This document shows positions 52,566 through 63,047 of a DNA stretch of 64,000 nucleotides, piece after piece. A model generated the notes under the pieces. That model did not search any database. It was given only the letters and a program-made list of their open reading frames with translations, and had not been told where the DNA came from. The translations under genes were made by a program, and so were the position numbers. The stretch lies in the NCBI GenBank assembly GCA_958296235.1, contig OY282457.1:4481684-4545683 (forward strand), given 5' to 3'. This DNA is from an uncultured Candidatus Binatia bacterium. GTDB lineage: Bacteria; Desulfobacterota; Binatia; Bin18. The first letter of the stretch is position 1. The number at the start of each line of letters is the position of its first letter.

Positions 52566-52617
52566 GTGAGAAGCCTCAGGACGGGTCTGAGGGAATGTTG
52601 CCTGATTTGAGTGTAAT

Positions 52618-53604
52618 GTGTCTGCCAAAGCCAGCCTCCCGCAACCAGATTCCTTTGCTCCACAAGACTGCGTCGCTGCCGAGCTTGAGAAAGTTGAAGA
52701 ACGGCTCACCGGGCTCCTCCAATCCCGTGAACAACTGCTGAGTGAGATCGGGCATTATCTTGTTGGGGCCGGCGGGAAACGTGCCCGGCCAACCGTGGCT
52801 CTCATGGTGTTTCGCGCCTGTGGCGGAAAAAACGTGAATGACATCGTTGATGTCGCCGCGGCCCTGGAACTCATTCATTCCGCCTCTCTCCTCCATGACG
52901 ATATTATTGATGAAGCGGAGACACGCCGCGGGAAAGAGTCGGCCCTGCACCGCTTTGGGTTGGCGGAGACCTTAATAACTGGGGATTTTTTATTCGGACG
53001 GGCCTTTGCGCTGTGCGGCCGTTTTGAGGAAAAGGTCATTACCTGGGCGACGGATGCCTGTATCAGTCTGACTGAAGGAGAAGTTCTGCAAGACCGCTTA
53101 CGCCACGACCCGAGCGTGACGCGGGACGATTATCTGGAAATCATCGAACGCAAAACGGCCGCCTTGTTTTCCCAAGGGGCGCGTATGGGGGCCCATCTTG
53201 CCGGGGCTTCGCCGGAGGTGGTTGAGGGCCTGGCCGAGTCTGGCTACTGCCTTGGTATGGCCTTCCAGATTGTTGATGATGTCCTTGATGTGGCCGGCGA
53301 TGGCAACCGGACCGGCAAGCCAACCGGGGCTGATCTCAGAGACGGCAATCCGTCTCTGCCGCTTGTGCTGGCGCTTGCCCATGCGCCTGAGGTCAAGCGG
53401 GTCTTTGAGAAACAGGCGCCGAGTCAGCAGGAAATCGACGGCGCACTGGAGCAGGTGCGTCGCTCCGGGGTGCTTGACGAAGCCACGCGTATGGCCCACG
53501 CCTACGGCAAACAGACCCTGAAGGCGTTAGAAGTGCTGCCGCCGTCTCCCTATTACGACGGTCTTGCTTTTTTTGTGTCCCAGCTTGTCAATCGGACTGC
53601 CTAG
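52618..53604 (+). CDS. Polyprenyl (octaprenyl-type) diphosphate synthase
   Basis: 328 residues from the GTG at 52618. The first Asp-rich motif is LLHDDIIDEAETRRG, the second FQIVDDVLDVAGD. GKRARPTVALMVFRACGG, TGDFLFGRAFAL, and KPTGADLRDGNPSLPLVLAL are conserved. Long-chain trans-prenyl chains for quinones or, less likely, carrier lipids. Overlap or close spacing with the UDG gene (18 bases) suggests co-transcription. Confidence 0.93.
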   Translation: MSAKASLPQPDSFAPQDCVAAELEKVEERLTGLLQSREQLLSEIGHYLVGAGGKRARPTVALMVFRACGGKNVNDIVDVAAALELIHSASLLHDDIIDEAETRRGKESALHRFGLAETLITGDFLFGRAFALCGRFEEKVITWATDACISLTEGEVLQDRLRHDPSVTRDDYLEIIERKTAALFSQGARMGAHLAGASPEVVEGLAESGYCLGMAFQIVDDVLDVAGDGNRTGKPTGADLRDGNPSLPLVLALAHAPEVKRVFEKQAPSQQEIDGALEQVRRSGVLDEATRMAHAYGKQTLKALEVLPPSPYYDGLAFFVSQLVNRTA

Positions 53605-53622
53605 GCATATCCTCGACAGGTA

Positions 53623-54468
53623 ATGGCCTCTGACTCGCCACACGCCCGACTGACCCAGATTGCCCACTCCCTGCACGCGTATGCAAAGGAGTTGCAGGCT
53701 GGCGGAGTCGAAGGCTTCCCGCCCGCTCCAGCCTCTTCGACGCTACCGGTTGACGCGGGCTCTCCAGGACCAGCTGCCGACAGTCGTGTAGCATCTGTCG
53801 AGCCTCAGCCCCGGCAGGCCGCTGATGCGCCCGCGCCGCCCGCGGCTTTTCCGGCTTCGCCCCCGGCCACTATTGCCCCAGCAGCCCCAGCCGAGGAGGC
53901 TGCTCTGGCTGCTGTACCCACGCTCGCAGAGCTCCGCGCCGCAATCGGCGATTGTCGCCGCTGTCGGTTGTGTGAAAAACGCAATACTATCGTCTTTGGG
54001 GTCGGCAACCCCGACGCAGAGATTATGTTTATTGGTGAAGGGCCAGGCTACGAAGAGGATAAACAGGGCGAACCCTTTGTTGGACGGGCCGGGCAGCTGC
54101 TGACGCAGATCATTACCAAAGGCATGCAAATGCAGCGGTCGGACGTCTATATTGCCAATGTCGTCAAATGCCGTCCGCCTGAGAATCGGAACCCTGAACC
54201 TGATGAGATTGCGGCCTGTGAACCCTTTCTGGTGAAACAGTTGGAGCTCATTCGGCCCAAGATTATTGTTGCCTTAGGAAAATTTGCCGCCCAGACGCTA
54301 CTGAAGGATACGACCCCAATTACCCGCTTGCGCGGTAAGTGGCAGTCCTATCACGGGATCAAACTGATGCCGACCTTGCATCCGGCCTACTTGCTGCGCA
54401 ACCCGAAAGATAAGCGTCTGGTGTGGGAAGATATTAAAGCGGTACTCCGAGAAACAGGACGGCTCTAG
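53623..54468 (+). CDS. Family-4 uracil-DNA glycosylase (4Fe-4S)
   Basis: 281 residues. The glycosylase domain spans about residues 100-281: CRRCRLCEKRNTIVFGVGNPDAEIMFIGEGPGYEEDKQGEPFVGRAGQLL, then NVVKCRPPENRNPEPDEIAACEPFLVKQLELIRPKIIVALG, and MPTLHPAYLLRNP. Cysteines in CRRCRLC and later positions hold the cluster. The first 95 residues are a low-complexity Pro/Ala extension, likely a disordered linker. It removes uracil from DNA. GTAATG-type start at 53623. Confidence 0.94.
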   Translation: MASDSPHARLTQIAHSLHAYAKELQAGGVEGFPPAPASSTLPVDAGSPGPAADSRVASVEPQPRQAADAPAPPAAFPASPPATIAPAAPAEEAALAAVPTLAELRAAIGDCRRCRLCEKRNTIVFGVGNPDAEIMFIGEGPGYEEDKQGEPFVGRAGQLLTQIITKGMQMQRSDVYIANVVKCRPPENRNPEPDEIAACEPFLVKQLELIRPKIIVALGKFAAQTLLKDTTPITRLRGKWQSYHGIKLMPTLHPAYLLRNPKDKRLVWEDIKAVLRETGRL

Positions 54469-54469
54469 C

Positions 54470-55813
54470 GTGCGAAAGCGTTACTGTACAATGCGACTCG
54501 TTCGACTTTTGTCTTGCGTCTGTCTCCTGACGGGCCTGGGTATGCTCCTTGGCGCATCCGCACAAAGTCAGTCCGCTCATATCAACCGGATTGTTATCGA
54601 CGCCTCAATCAATCCGGCCGTGGGTGACTTTATTCACGAGAACATTGATCAGTCCGCCCAAGAGGGGGCCTTAGCGCTGATTATTCAGCTCGATACCCCA
54701 GGTGGATTGCTGAATTCAACCAAGAGCATCGTCAAAGACATGTTGGGCGCTCCGTTGCCCGTTCTTCTGTACGTCTCTCCGAGCGGGGCGGGGGCGGGCT
54801 CGGCGGGCGTGTTTATCACGCTGGCCGGTCATATCGCCGCCATGGCTCCGGGCACAACCATCGGCGCGGCCCATCCGGTTGCCAGCGGCGGGCAAAATAT
54901 CGAAGGCGATATGCGGGAAAAGATCGAAAACTTCACAGTTTCCTTTATCGAATCGATTGCGCAGCGTCGGGGCCGTAATGTCGAGTGGGCAGAGAAGGCA
55001 GTCCGTGAAAGTGTTTCGATCACCGAGGTCGAAGCGCTGGAGAAGAATGTCGTTGATTTTGTTGCGACGGATGTGCACGATTTGCTGACCCAGGCCAGCG
55101 GGCGCGCCGTTGAGGTGGGCTCGGAAAAGATCACCCTGGATTTTAGCGCCGCCCAACTGGGTGAGGGCCGCTTCAATATCGTTACGGTCGAGATGCGGCT
55201 GAAGCATAAGGTGCTGAACATCCTGGCCGACCCCAATATTGCCTACCTGCTCATGATGGCGGGTATGCTGGGCCTGTATCTTGAATTCTCGAACCCCGGT
55301 CTGCTGTTCCCCGGTCTGGCAGGCGGTATTTGTTTGATTCTCGCCCTGACCGCCTTTCAGGTCTTACCCATCAATTACACCGGTCTGGTCTTAATCGGCC
55401 TCGGCATGGCGCTGCTCATAGCGGAGATGTTTCTGCCCAGTTTCGGCATCCTGGGCGTCAGTGGTATTGCCGCCTTTGTGTTGGGCTCGTTGTTCCTGTT
55501 CGATACGCCGGACGCCGAGCTGGCGGTTGATCGCGGCATTATTTTTGCCGCCTCGCTGGCCGTGGGAACTTTCATGTTTATTGTCGGTTCACTCGCCGTG
55601 CGGGCGTGGCGCCGCCCGGTCGCGTCAGGGCTGGAGGGACTCCAGGGAGAAATAGGTGAAGTCCGCACCCCGCTGGCTCCACAGGGAAAAGTCTGGGTGC
55701 ACGGTGAGTATTGGACGGCTCAGAGTGACGAAGAGATTGAAGTCGGTCAAAAGGTCCAAATCGTCGCCGTTGATCATATGATACTGCGGGTCCGCCGCGC
55801 AACGAATGCATGA
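54470..55813 (+). CDS. NfeD-family membrane protein with ClpP-like domain
   Basis: 447 residues from a GTG at 54470, with an ATG at 54491 as the alternative. A signal-like segment (LLSCVCLLTGLGMLLGASA) leads to a ClpP-class serine-protease fold: IQLDTPGGLLNSTKSIVKDML, then LLYVSPSGAGAGSAGVFITLAGHIAAMAPGTTIGAAHPV (the Ser likely in SAGVFI or SPSGA) and GRNVEWAEKAV, with a lysine nearby. About four membrane helices (residues 260-370) and an NfeD OB-type C-terminal domain follow. NfeD partners act with slipins, and the next gene is one. Confidence 0.92.
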   Translation: MRKRYCTMRLVRLLSCVCLLTGLGMLLGASAQSQSAHINRIVIDASINPAVGDFIHENIDQSAQEGALALIIQLDTPGGLLNSTKSIVKDMLGAPLPVLLYVSPSGAGAGSAGVFITLAGHIAAMAPGTTIGAAHPVASGGQNIEGDMREKIENFTVSFIESIAQRRGRNVEWAEKAVRESVSITEVEALEKNVVDFVATDVHDLLTQASGRAVEVGSEKITLDFSAAQLGEGRFNIVTVEMRLKHKVLNILADPNIAYLLMMAGMLGLYLEFSNPGLLFPGLAGGICLILALTAFQVLPINYTGLVLIGLGMALLIAEMFLPSFGILGVSGIAAFVLGSLFLFDTPDAELAVDRGIIFAASLAVGTFMFIVGSLAVRAWRRPVASGLEGLQGEIGEVRTPLAPQGKVWVHGEYWTAQSDEEIEVGQKVQIVAVDHMILRVRRATNA

Positions 55814-55831
55814 GGAAAAGGGGGATACTCC

Positions 55832-56626
55832 ATGTTTGGTTTCGGTCCGGCCATCACGTTCCTGATTATAGGTCTGGTACTCCTGGCGAGTGGCATCAAG
55901 ATTCTGCCCGAATATGAGCGGGGGGTTATTTTTCGACTTGGACGCCTGGTGAAGCAGCGTGGTCCAGGACTGATCTATGTTATCCCCGTGATTGAACGCA
56001 TGGTCCGTATGGACATGCGAACGATTACCCTGGACGTTCCTCCACAAGACGTTATCACTAAGGATAACGTTTCGATCAAAGTCAATGCGGTCCTCTATTT
56101 CCGTGTCTTAGAGCCCAGTAGCGCAACGATTGAGATTGAGAATTATCTGTTTGCCACCTCGCAACTTGCCCAAACGACGCTACGGAGTGTCTGCGGCCAA
56201 GCCGAGCTGGACGAGCTGCTCTCCGAGCGGGATAAGATCAATTCCCATCTGCAAGAGATTGTTGACACGCAGACGGACCCGTGGGGGATTAAGGTCTCAT
56301 TGGTTGAGGTCAAACATATTGACCTGCCTCAGGAGATGCAGCGGGCGCTGGCCAAACAAGCCGAGGCCGAGCGTGAACGCCGGGCCAAAGTGATTAATGC
56401 CGAAGGGGAATTCCAGGCCGCCCAGCGGCTGGCTGATGCCTCTGTCATCATCGAGCAACATCCGGTCGCGCTCCAGCTTCGGTATCTGCAAACGCTTTCC
56501 GAAGTGGCCACCGAGAATAATTCGACCACGCTCTTCCCGGTTCCCATTGATCTCTTGCAGCCGTTTCTACGCGGGGTGGGCGGATCGGCACCAACGGACA
56601 GTCCACCAGATAATTCGACAACGTAA
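55832..56626 (+). CDS. Slipin (SPFH/stomatin-like) protein
   Basis: 264 residues. N-terminal hydrophobic hairpin ([22 protein letters not shown]), then the SPFH domain: [137 protein letters not shown]. It forms membrane microdomain oligomers and is a substrate of the upstream NfeD-type protease in other species. Gap of 18 bases to nfeD. Confidence 0.95.
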   Translation: MFGFGPAITFLIIGLVLLASGIKILPEYERGVIFRLGRLVKQRGPGLIYVIPVIERMVRMDMRTITLDVPPQDVITKDNVSIKVNAVLYFRVLEPSSATIEIENYLFATSQLAQTTLRSVCGQAELDELLSERDKINSHLQEIVDTQTDPWGIKVSLVEVKHIDLPQEMQRALAKQAEAERERRAKVINAEGEFQAAQRLADASVIIEQHPVALQLRYLQTLSEVATENNSTTLFPVPIDLLQPFLRGVGGSAPTDSPPDNSTT

Positions 56627-56663
56627 GAGGTCTTTCTTGCGAGTCGTTGTTTGAGCAGTTATT

Positions 56664-56700
56664 CCCCCTCACCCTGGCCCTCTCCCTCAAGGGAGAGGGG
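56664..56700. repeat. REP-like palindromic repeat, copy 2 (inverted)
   Basis: CCCCCTCACCCTGG then CCCTCTCCCT/AGGGAGAGGGG; same motif as at 46940-46977 but in the opposite orientation. It lies between slipin and queA. Confidence 0.8.
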
Positions 56701-56717
56701 ACTGTTATCTCTTCTGA

Positions 56718-57755
56718 ATGGAACTTTCTGATTTCGACTACGACCTGCCGTCCGAGTTAATCGCTCAAGAGCCGGCGAAACAACGCGATCAGTCCCGCCT
56801 GCTGCGCGTTGGGCGAGGCGACGCTTCTCTCTCGCACCATCGGTTTTCGGACCTGCTCGGCCTGTTGCCCAAAGACTGTGTGCTGGTCTGTAACAACACC
56901 CGGGTGATCCCAGCCCGCTTGCGCGGGAAGAAGACGACGGGCGGGAAAGTCGAACTCCTCCTGGTTCGACGTACCGCTGCTGAGAGAGAAGTCTGGCAGG
57001 TCTTGTGTAAGGGCGGCCAAAAACAGAAAGTCGGCGGGCGCATTAATTTTGCGGACAAATTTTGGGGCAAGTGGGTAGAGGCGCCGAGGGCCGGTCAGGG
57101 GAGTATGCGCTTTTTCCCGGAAAAGAATTTTCAGCGACTTATAGAACAGCACGGAGAAGTCCCGCTGCCGCCGTATATCAGGCGTTCGCCGGGCCGGCAC
57201 GCGGCAGACCAGGAGCGCTACCAGACGGTGTATGCCCAGCAAGCTGGCGCGGTCGCCGCTCCGACTGCCGGGCTGCATTTTACGTCGGAATTACTAGACA
57301 AACTGGTCCAGAGTGGAATACGGCTGTGCTTTGTGACCCTGCATGTTGGTCTGGGTACGTTTCAACCTATCCGGGCGGAGCAGGTTGAGACGCATACGAT
57401 GGGAACCGAATCGTATGAAATCGATGCGGCAACCGCAGAATGTATCAACACGGCCAAAGCCTCCGGCAGAAAAATCATTGCTGTTGGGACAACCACAACA
57501 CGCGCGCTCGAATCGTCAGCCCAACCGACGGGCCAAGTCCAGCCCGGCCCGAATCAGTCCGACTTGTTTATCTATCCCGGCTATGAATTTCAGGTGATAG
57601 ACGGCCTGATCACCAATTTCCATCTGCCCCGTTCGACCCTGCTGCTGCTGGTGTCAGCCTTCGCCGGACGAGAACGCATACTGCACGCCTATGCGGAAGC
57701 GGTGAAGCAACGCTATCGGTTTTACAGTTATGGGGATGCGATGTTGATTGTGTAG
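56718..57755 (+). CDS. queA: S-adenosylmethionine:tRNA ribosyltransferase-isomerase QueA
   Basis: 345 residues. It adds the ribosyl part of SAM to preQ1 in tRNA. Motifs: DFDYDLPSELIAQEPAKQRDQSRLL at the start, LVCNNTRVIPARLRGKKTTGGKVELLLVRR, PLPPYIRRSPGRHAADQERYQTVYAQQAGAVAAPTAGLHF, CFVTLHVGLGTFQPIRAEQVETHTMGTESYEID, and IAVGTTTTRALESSAQ. The final part with INFHLPRST-like (TNFHLPRSTLLLLVSAFAGRE) is complete. It precedes tgt, which acts earlier in the same tRNA modification. Confidence 0.96.
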   Translation: MELSDFDYDLPSELIAQEPAKQRDQSRLLRVGRGDASLSHHRFSDLLGLLPKDCVLVCNNTRVIPARLRGKKTTGGKVELLLVRRTAAEREVWQVLCKGGQKQKVGGRINFADKFWGKWVEAPRAGQGSMRFFPEKNFQRLIEQHGEVPLPPYIRRSPGRHAADQERYQTVYAQQAGAVAAPTAGLHFTSELLDKLVQSGIRLCFVTLHVGLGTFQPIRAEQVETHTMGTESYEIDAATAECINTAKASGRKIIAVGTTTTRALESSAQPTGQVQPGPNQSDLFIYPGYEFQVIDGLITNFHLPRSTLLLLVSAFAGRERILHAYAEAVKQRYRFYSYGDAMLIV

Positions 57756-57791
57756 ATAGGATCGTTCTGAGCCTACCCGCATGGGTTCTCG

Positions 57792-58292
57792 TCACGCGTC
57801 TATAGGAATCACGGCAAAGCTTTTTATCCAGCTGCTCTGTTCAATGGTATCCGGGACTGCACATCCTCGTGCCTGGCGAATTTGGGCCAGGGCAGCTTCC
57901 GGGTCCATCCCGGCTGAGATGAGTAAAAGAGCCGCTATCAGGCTTGAGCGCCCAATCCCCTGCCGACAATGGACGGCTACGGATTTGCCAGCTTCGAGGA
58001 CTTTCTCCAGTTTCTCTACTAGAGCGGTCGTTGCTTTTCGTGACGCGGGAATTCCCCGGTCCGGTATCGGATAGGCGTAGAATTGGATGCCCTGTGCCCG
58101 ACACAAAAGCTCTTCCTGATTCAGTTCAAGCTCAATGTTTTCATCGGGGGTGAGGAGTGAAACCACTATATCCAGCCCGGCTTCTTGCCAGGAACGGACT
58201 TCCTCTTCGAGCCAGTCGCCTCCGCGCGGACGCGGGACTATCGCCAGGCGACCGGGCCAGGGACCTTCTATCCAATATGCCACTGTTCTCAT
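57792..58292 (-). CDS. Dual-specificity/tyrosine phosphatase-like protein
   Basis: 166 residues. The cysteine phosphatase loop is VAVHCRQGIGRSSLIAALLL (H-C-x5-R-S). A general acid aspartate could be in IPDRGIPA. YWIEGPWPGRLAIVPRPRGGDWLEEEV is the typical N-terminus of a cyanobacterial-like group of such phosphatases. Substrate unknown. It converges on queA and lies 15 bases downstream of a ParB-like small gene. Confidence 0.9.
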   Translation of the reverse strand: MRTVAYWIEGPWPGRLAIVPRPRGGDWLEEEVRSWQEAGLDIVVSLLTPDENIELELNQEELLCRAQGIQFYAYPIPDRGIPASRKATTALVEKLEKVLEAGKSVAVHCRQGIGRSSLIAALLLISAGMDPEAALAQIRQARGCAVPDTIEQSSWIKSFAVIPIDA

Positions 58293-58307
58293 AGCAAGTC
58301 TCTATCG

Positions 58308-58556
58308 TTACAGAAGTGGCTCCTCATCAAAAAGCTCACGGGGTAGCGCGTCTACGTCAATCCTTCGATCTCGTAAGACTTTAATCCGATGATGGCCATC
58401 GACCATAGTTCCATCGCGCTTGACCTTGAGTGCTCCCGTTTGTCCGGGCCCGAGCGATTCTATGAGTTCTTCGGTTGTCAGTTTGTCAAATCGGGCCAGC
58501 TTAGGCTGACTTAATGAACTTTCAGGGTGTAACGATTTTAAGGGTGATTGATCCAT
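58308..58556 (-). CDS. Small ParB-like (KorB-type) nuclease-domain fragment protein
   Basis: 82 residues. PKLARFDKLTTEELIESLGPGQTGALKVKRDGTMVDGHHRIKVLRDRRIDVDALPRELFDEE. DGHHRIKVLR matches the ParB/Srx-type core (DGHHRL-like), but the domain is at its minimum size and there is no helix-turn-helix. It lies 72 bases downstream of another small gene on the same strand, likely one transcript. Possibly a defence or toxin-antitoxin element. Confidence 0.7.
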   Translation of the reverse strand: MDQSPLKSLHPESSLSQPKLARFDKLTTEELIESLGPGQTGALKVKRDGTMVDGHHRIKVLRDRRIDVDALPRELFDEEPLL

Positions 58557-58628
58557 AATTCAGAAGATCTCGTCCGAGAGCAATTCGCCAAGTACCATTC
58601 AAACTGAGCCCGCGCCGCTTGCTTCTCT

Positions 58629-58907
58629 TCATGAGATCTGCCGCACATCGAAGCCAAAGACCCGGAGTATTTTTGTTGTTCGTCCATTGATTACGGGGTA
58701 TTCCTCACTACACCAGCCTACAAGTTCTTGAACGTTCGCTTGACCGAACTGTTCTAGCTTGTAGTCAGGGTGAAATATTAGATTTGCCATCCTTTCTATT
58801 GCATCCCCATCGCCAAATACCAAGTAGGAAAGGCTTTCTCTAATCTGCTTTCCATCGTTTCTTTTCTCTCTCCCGATGTTGTGAAATACAACATTACTGC
58901 CTGCCGC
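58629..58907 (-). pseudogene. Small protein, probably a 5'-truncated gene
   Basis: The frame is open from 58907 to the stop at 58629 but has no ATG or GTG; the only possible start is TTG at 58823, which gives 64 residues. The part before the TTG (NIGREKRNDGKQIRESLSYL) still looks like protein and runs smoothly into LVFGDGDAIERMANLIFHPDY, FGQANVQELVGW and PVINGRTTKILRVFGFDV. This suggests the C-terminal end of a larger gene that has lost its front. The last segment resembles a small domain near the C-terminus of some restriction/defence proteins; identity uncertain. Followed by the ParB-like gene. Confidence 0.45.
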
Positions 58908-60549
<1,642 letters not shown>

Positions 60550-60550
<1 letters not shown>

Positions 60551-62115
60551 TGCCCCAAGGTCTGCGGTATCGTATCCTTTTGATTGTCGCTCTCACGCTG
60601 TGGGGGAGCCTCTATCTGATCCCGTCTTTCAGTCCCGCGTTGCCGGGTTGGTGGCCGTCCTTTCTGCCCTCCCACCAGATTCGTCTGGGCCTTGATCTAC
60701 GGGGTGGTACGTATTTGTTGTTGACGGTTGACCTGGAGAAGGCCGTGGAAAACAGCCTGGACCAGTACGCCGAAGAATTCCGGCGGGCGCTGAGCGAGGC
60801 TGAGGCCGGCATCGTCGATATTCGGCGCGAAGGCAATACCCTGCGCTTTTCCGCCACCTCCGCATCAGACCGCACGACGGTGAGAGAGATTCTGGCCGAC
60901 CGTTTCCCCATTCTCGAACCCCGGATTAGCGCCGGTTCAAGTTCGGATATTGTCGTTGACCTCGATAGCCGCCAGGTCGAAGCGCTCCAACAGTACGCGG
61001 TGGATCAATCCCTGGAAACCATTCGCAACCGGATTGACCAGTTTGGTGTGGCCGAGCCCGTGATCCAACGTCAGGGCGAGCGGGATATTCTGGTCCAACT
61101 GCCCGGTATCCAGGACCCTGAACGCGCCAAGGAATTGATCGGCAGAACTGCGGTATTGGAATTCAAGCTGGTGGCCGAAGAGGGCAGTACGCGCGAAACC
61201 GAGACCCTGAACGGTCAAGACCGCGACCCGCTGAGCGGAGAGCCGATTCGGACCACCTACACCCTGGAAAAACAAACCCTGCTCTCTGGCGATGGGATAG
61301 CCGATGCCCGGGTGCGTCCCAGCGTAGATATTGAAGGGCCGTACGTCGAGCTGATTCTGAACAATCGCGGGGCCGAGACCTTTGAAGAAGTGACCGGAGC
61401 CAATGTTGGTCGTCGTCTGGCCATTGTGCTCGATAATACTGTCTATTCGGCCCCCGTGATCCGCGACCGGATCGGCGGCGGGCACGCCTCCATCACGGGC
61501 GGGTTTGACCTGAAGGAAGCCCGTGACCTGGCCATTGTATTACGCGCCGGCGCGCTGCCCGCGCCCGTCACCATCGCCGAAGAACGAACGGTCGGGCCGT
61601 CTCTCGGGCGGGACTCGATTGAACAAGGAACCATGTCCTTTATTATTGGTGGAGTCTTGGTCGTGGTCTTCATGGTCGTGTACTACAACCTCGCCGGCCT
61701 CCTGGCCGACCTCGCCCTGGCTCTGAATATCCTGTTGCTCCTGGCTGCCCTGGCCATGTTTGACGCCACCCTGACCCTGCCGGGCATTGCCGGCATAGTC
61801 CTCACCGTGGGGATGGCGGTGGACGCCAATGTGCTGATCAACGAACGCATGCGCGAAGAGGTACGACTCGGCAAAGGGGCGCGGGCCGCGGTGGACTCCG
61901 GCTATGAACGCGCCTTGCCGGCTATTTTTGACTCGAATATCACCACGTTTTTATCGGGCCTGATCCTGTTTCAGTTTGGCTCCGGCCCGATCAAAGGCTT
62001 TGCCGTCACCCTGTGTATCGGGATTATGAGCACAGTGTTCACCACGGTGTTCTGTACGCGGGCGGTGTATGACTATTTTCTGGCGCGGCGGCGTCTCAAC
62101 GCCCTGAGCGTCTGA
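60550..62115 (+). CDS. secD: Protein-export membrane protein SecD
   Basis: 521 residues, full length. N-terminal helix, then LGLDLRGGTYLLLTVDLEKAVENSL, and a large periplasmic P1 domain (residues about 70-330) with DQFGVAEPVIQRQGERDILVQLPGI. Membrane part (about 345-515): PVTIAEERTVGPSLGRDSIEQG, MAVDANVLINERMREEVRLGKGARAAVDSGYERALPAIFDSNITTF, and FAVTLCIGIMSTVFTTVFCTRAV, with six helices in all. It uses the proton-motive force to help export. A secF gene follows. Confidence 0.97.
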
Positions 62116-62144
62116 GCCGGGTGGGCAGCCAAGAGTGTACGACC

Positions 62145-63047
62145 ATGGAACTGATTAAAGCCGGAACAAAGATCGATTTTCTGCGCTACGCCAAAGGTGC
62201 CTACCTGTTTTCCGCTCTACTCATCCTGCTCGGCATTATCGCCTTCTGGTATCGGGGCGGTTTGAACTATGGGGTTGATTTTGCGGGCGGGACCATTGTC
62301 CATGTCAAATTCAGCCAGCAGACTGATGCGGCGAGCATTCGCGCTGTCGTTTCCCAAACGGATATTTCAGACATCACAGTCCAGGATTTCGGACAAAACG
62401 GGGATGAATTCCTGATTCGCATTCCCAAGTCGGAAACGGGCGCTGAAAACTTCTCGAATCGAATTCGCCAGAGCTTAACCGACGGCTACGGCCCTGAGGC
62501 GTTCGATGTCCAACGGGTCGAAAGCGTCGGCCCGAAAGTTGGGAGAGATTTGCGGCGGAAGGGCATTCTGGCCGTTGTGTTCGCCACCTTCATGATGGGC
62601 GGCTATATCGCCTTCCGATTTGAGCCCCGGTTTGGGGTGGGTGCCGGGGTCGCCCTGATCCACGACGTCCTGGTGACTACCACCGTCTTGCTCGTGGCTG
62701 ATATTGAGTTCGACCTGACCGTTGTGGCCGCGCTGTTGACCGTTATCGGCTATTCGGTCAACGATACGGTTATTGTGTGTGACCGCGTGCGAGAAAATAT
62801 GCGCAAGCTGCGCCGGGAAACGATGCGGACGATCATCAACCGCAGCATTAACGAAACCCTGAGCCGCACGGTGATTACGACCGGGACGGTCCTGATGGTC
62901 ATCCTGGCCCTCTTCTTTTTGGGCGGATCGGTGATCCATGCCTTTGCGCTCGTTCTGCTGGTCGGGATGACGGTCGGCACGTATTCATCCATCTATGTCG
63001 CCAGCCCGGTTGTCCTGCTGTGGGAAAAGGGGGCCACACGGCAGTGA
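62145..63047 (+). CDS. secF: Protein-export membrane protein SecF
   Basis: 300 residues from the ATG at 62145. FLRYAKGAYLFSALLILLGIIAFWYRGGLNYGVDFAGGTIVHVKF at the N-terminus is the SecF signature, followed by a short periplasmic domain and five more helices with GYSVNDTVIVCDRVRENMRKLRRETMRTIINRSINETLSRTVITTGTVLMVIL. The stop overlaps the recJ GTG (GTGA). Confidence 0.97.
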   Translation: MELIKAGTKIDFLRYAKGAYLFSALLILLGIIAFWYRGGLNYGVDFAGGTIVHVKFSQQTDAASIRAVVSQTDISDITVQDFGQNGDEFLIRIPKSETGAENFSNRIRQSLTDGYGPEAFDVQRVESVGPKVGRDLRRKGILAVVFATFMMGGYIAFRFEPRFGVGAGVALIHDVLVTTTVLLVADIEFDLTVVAALLTVIGYSVNDTVIVCDRVRENMRKLRRETMRTIINRSINETLSRTVITTGTVLMVILALFFLGGSVIHAFALVLLVGMTVGTYSSIYVASPVVLLWEKGATRQ

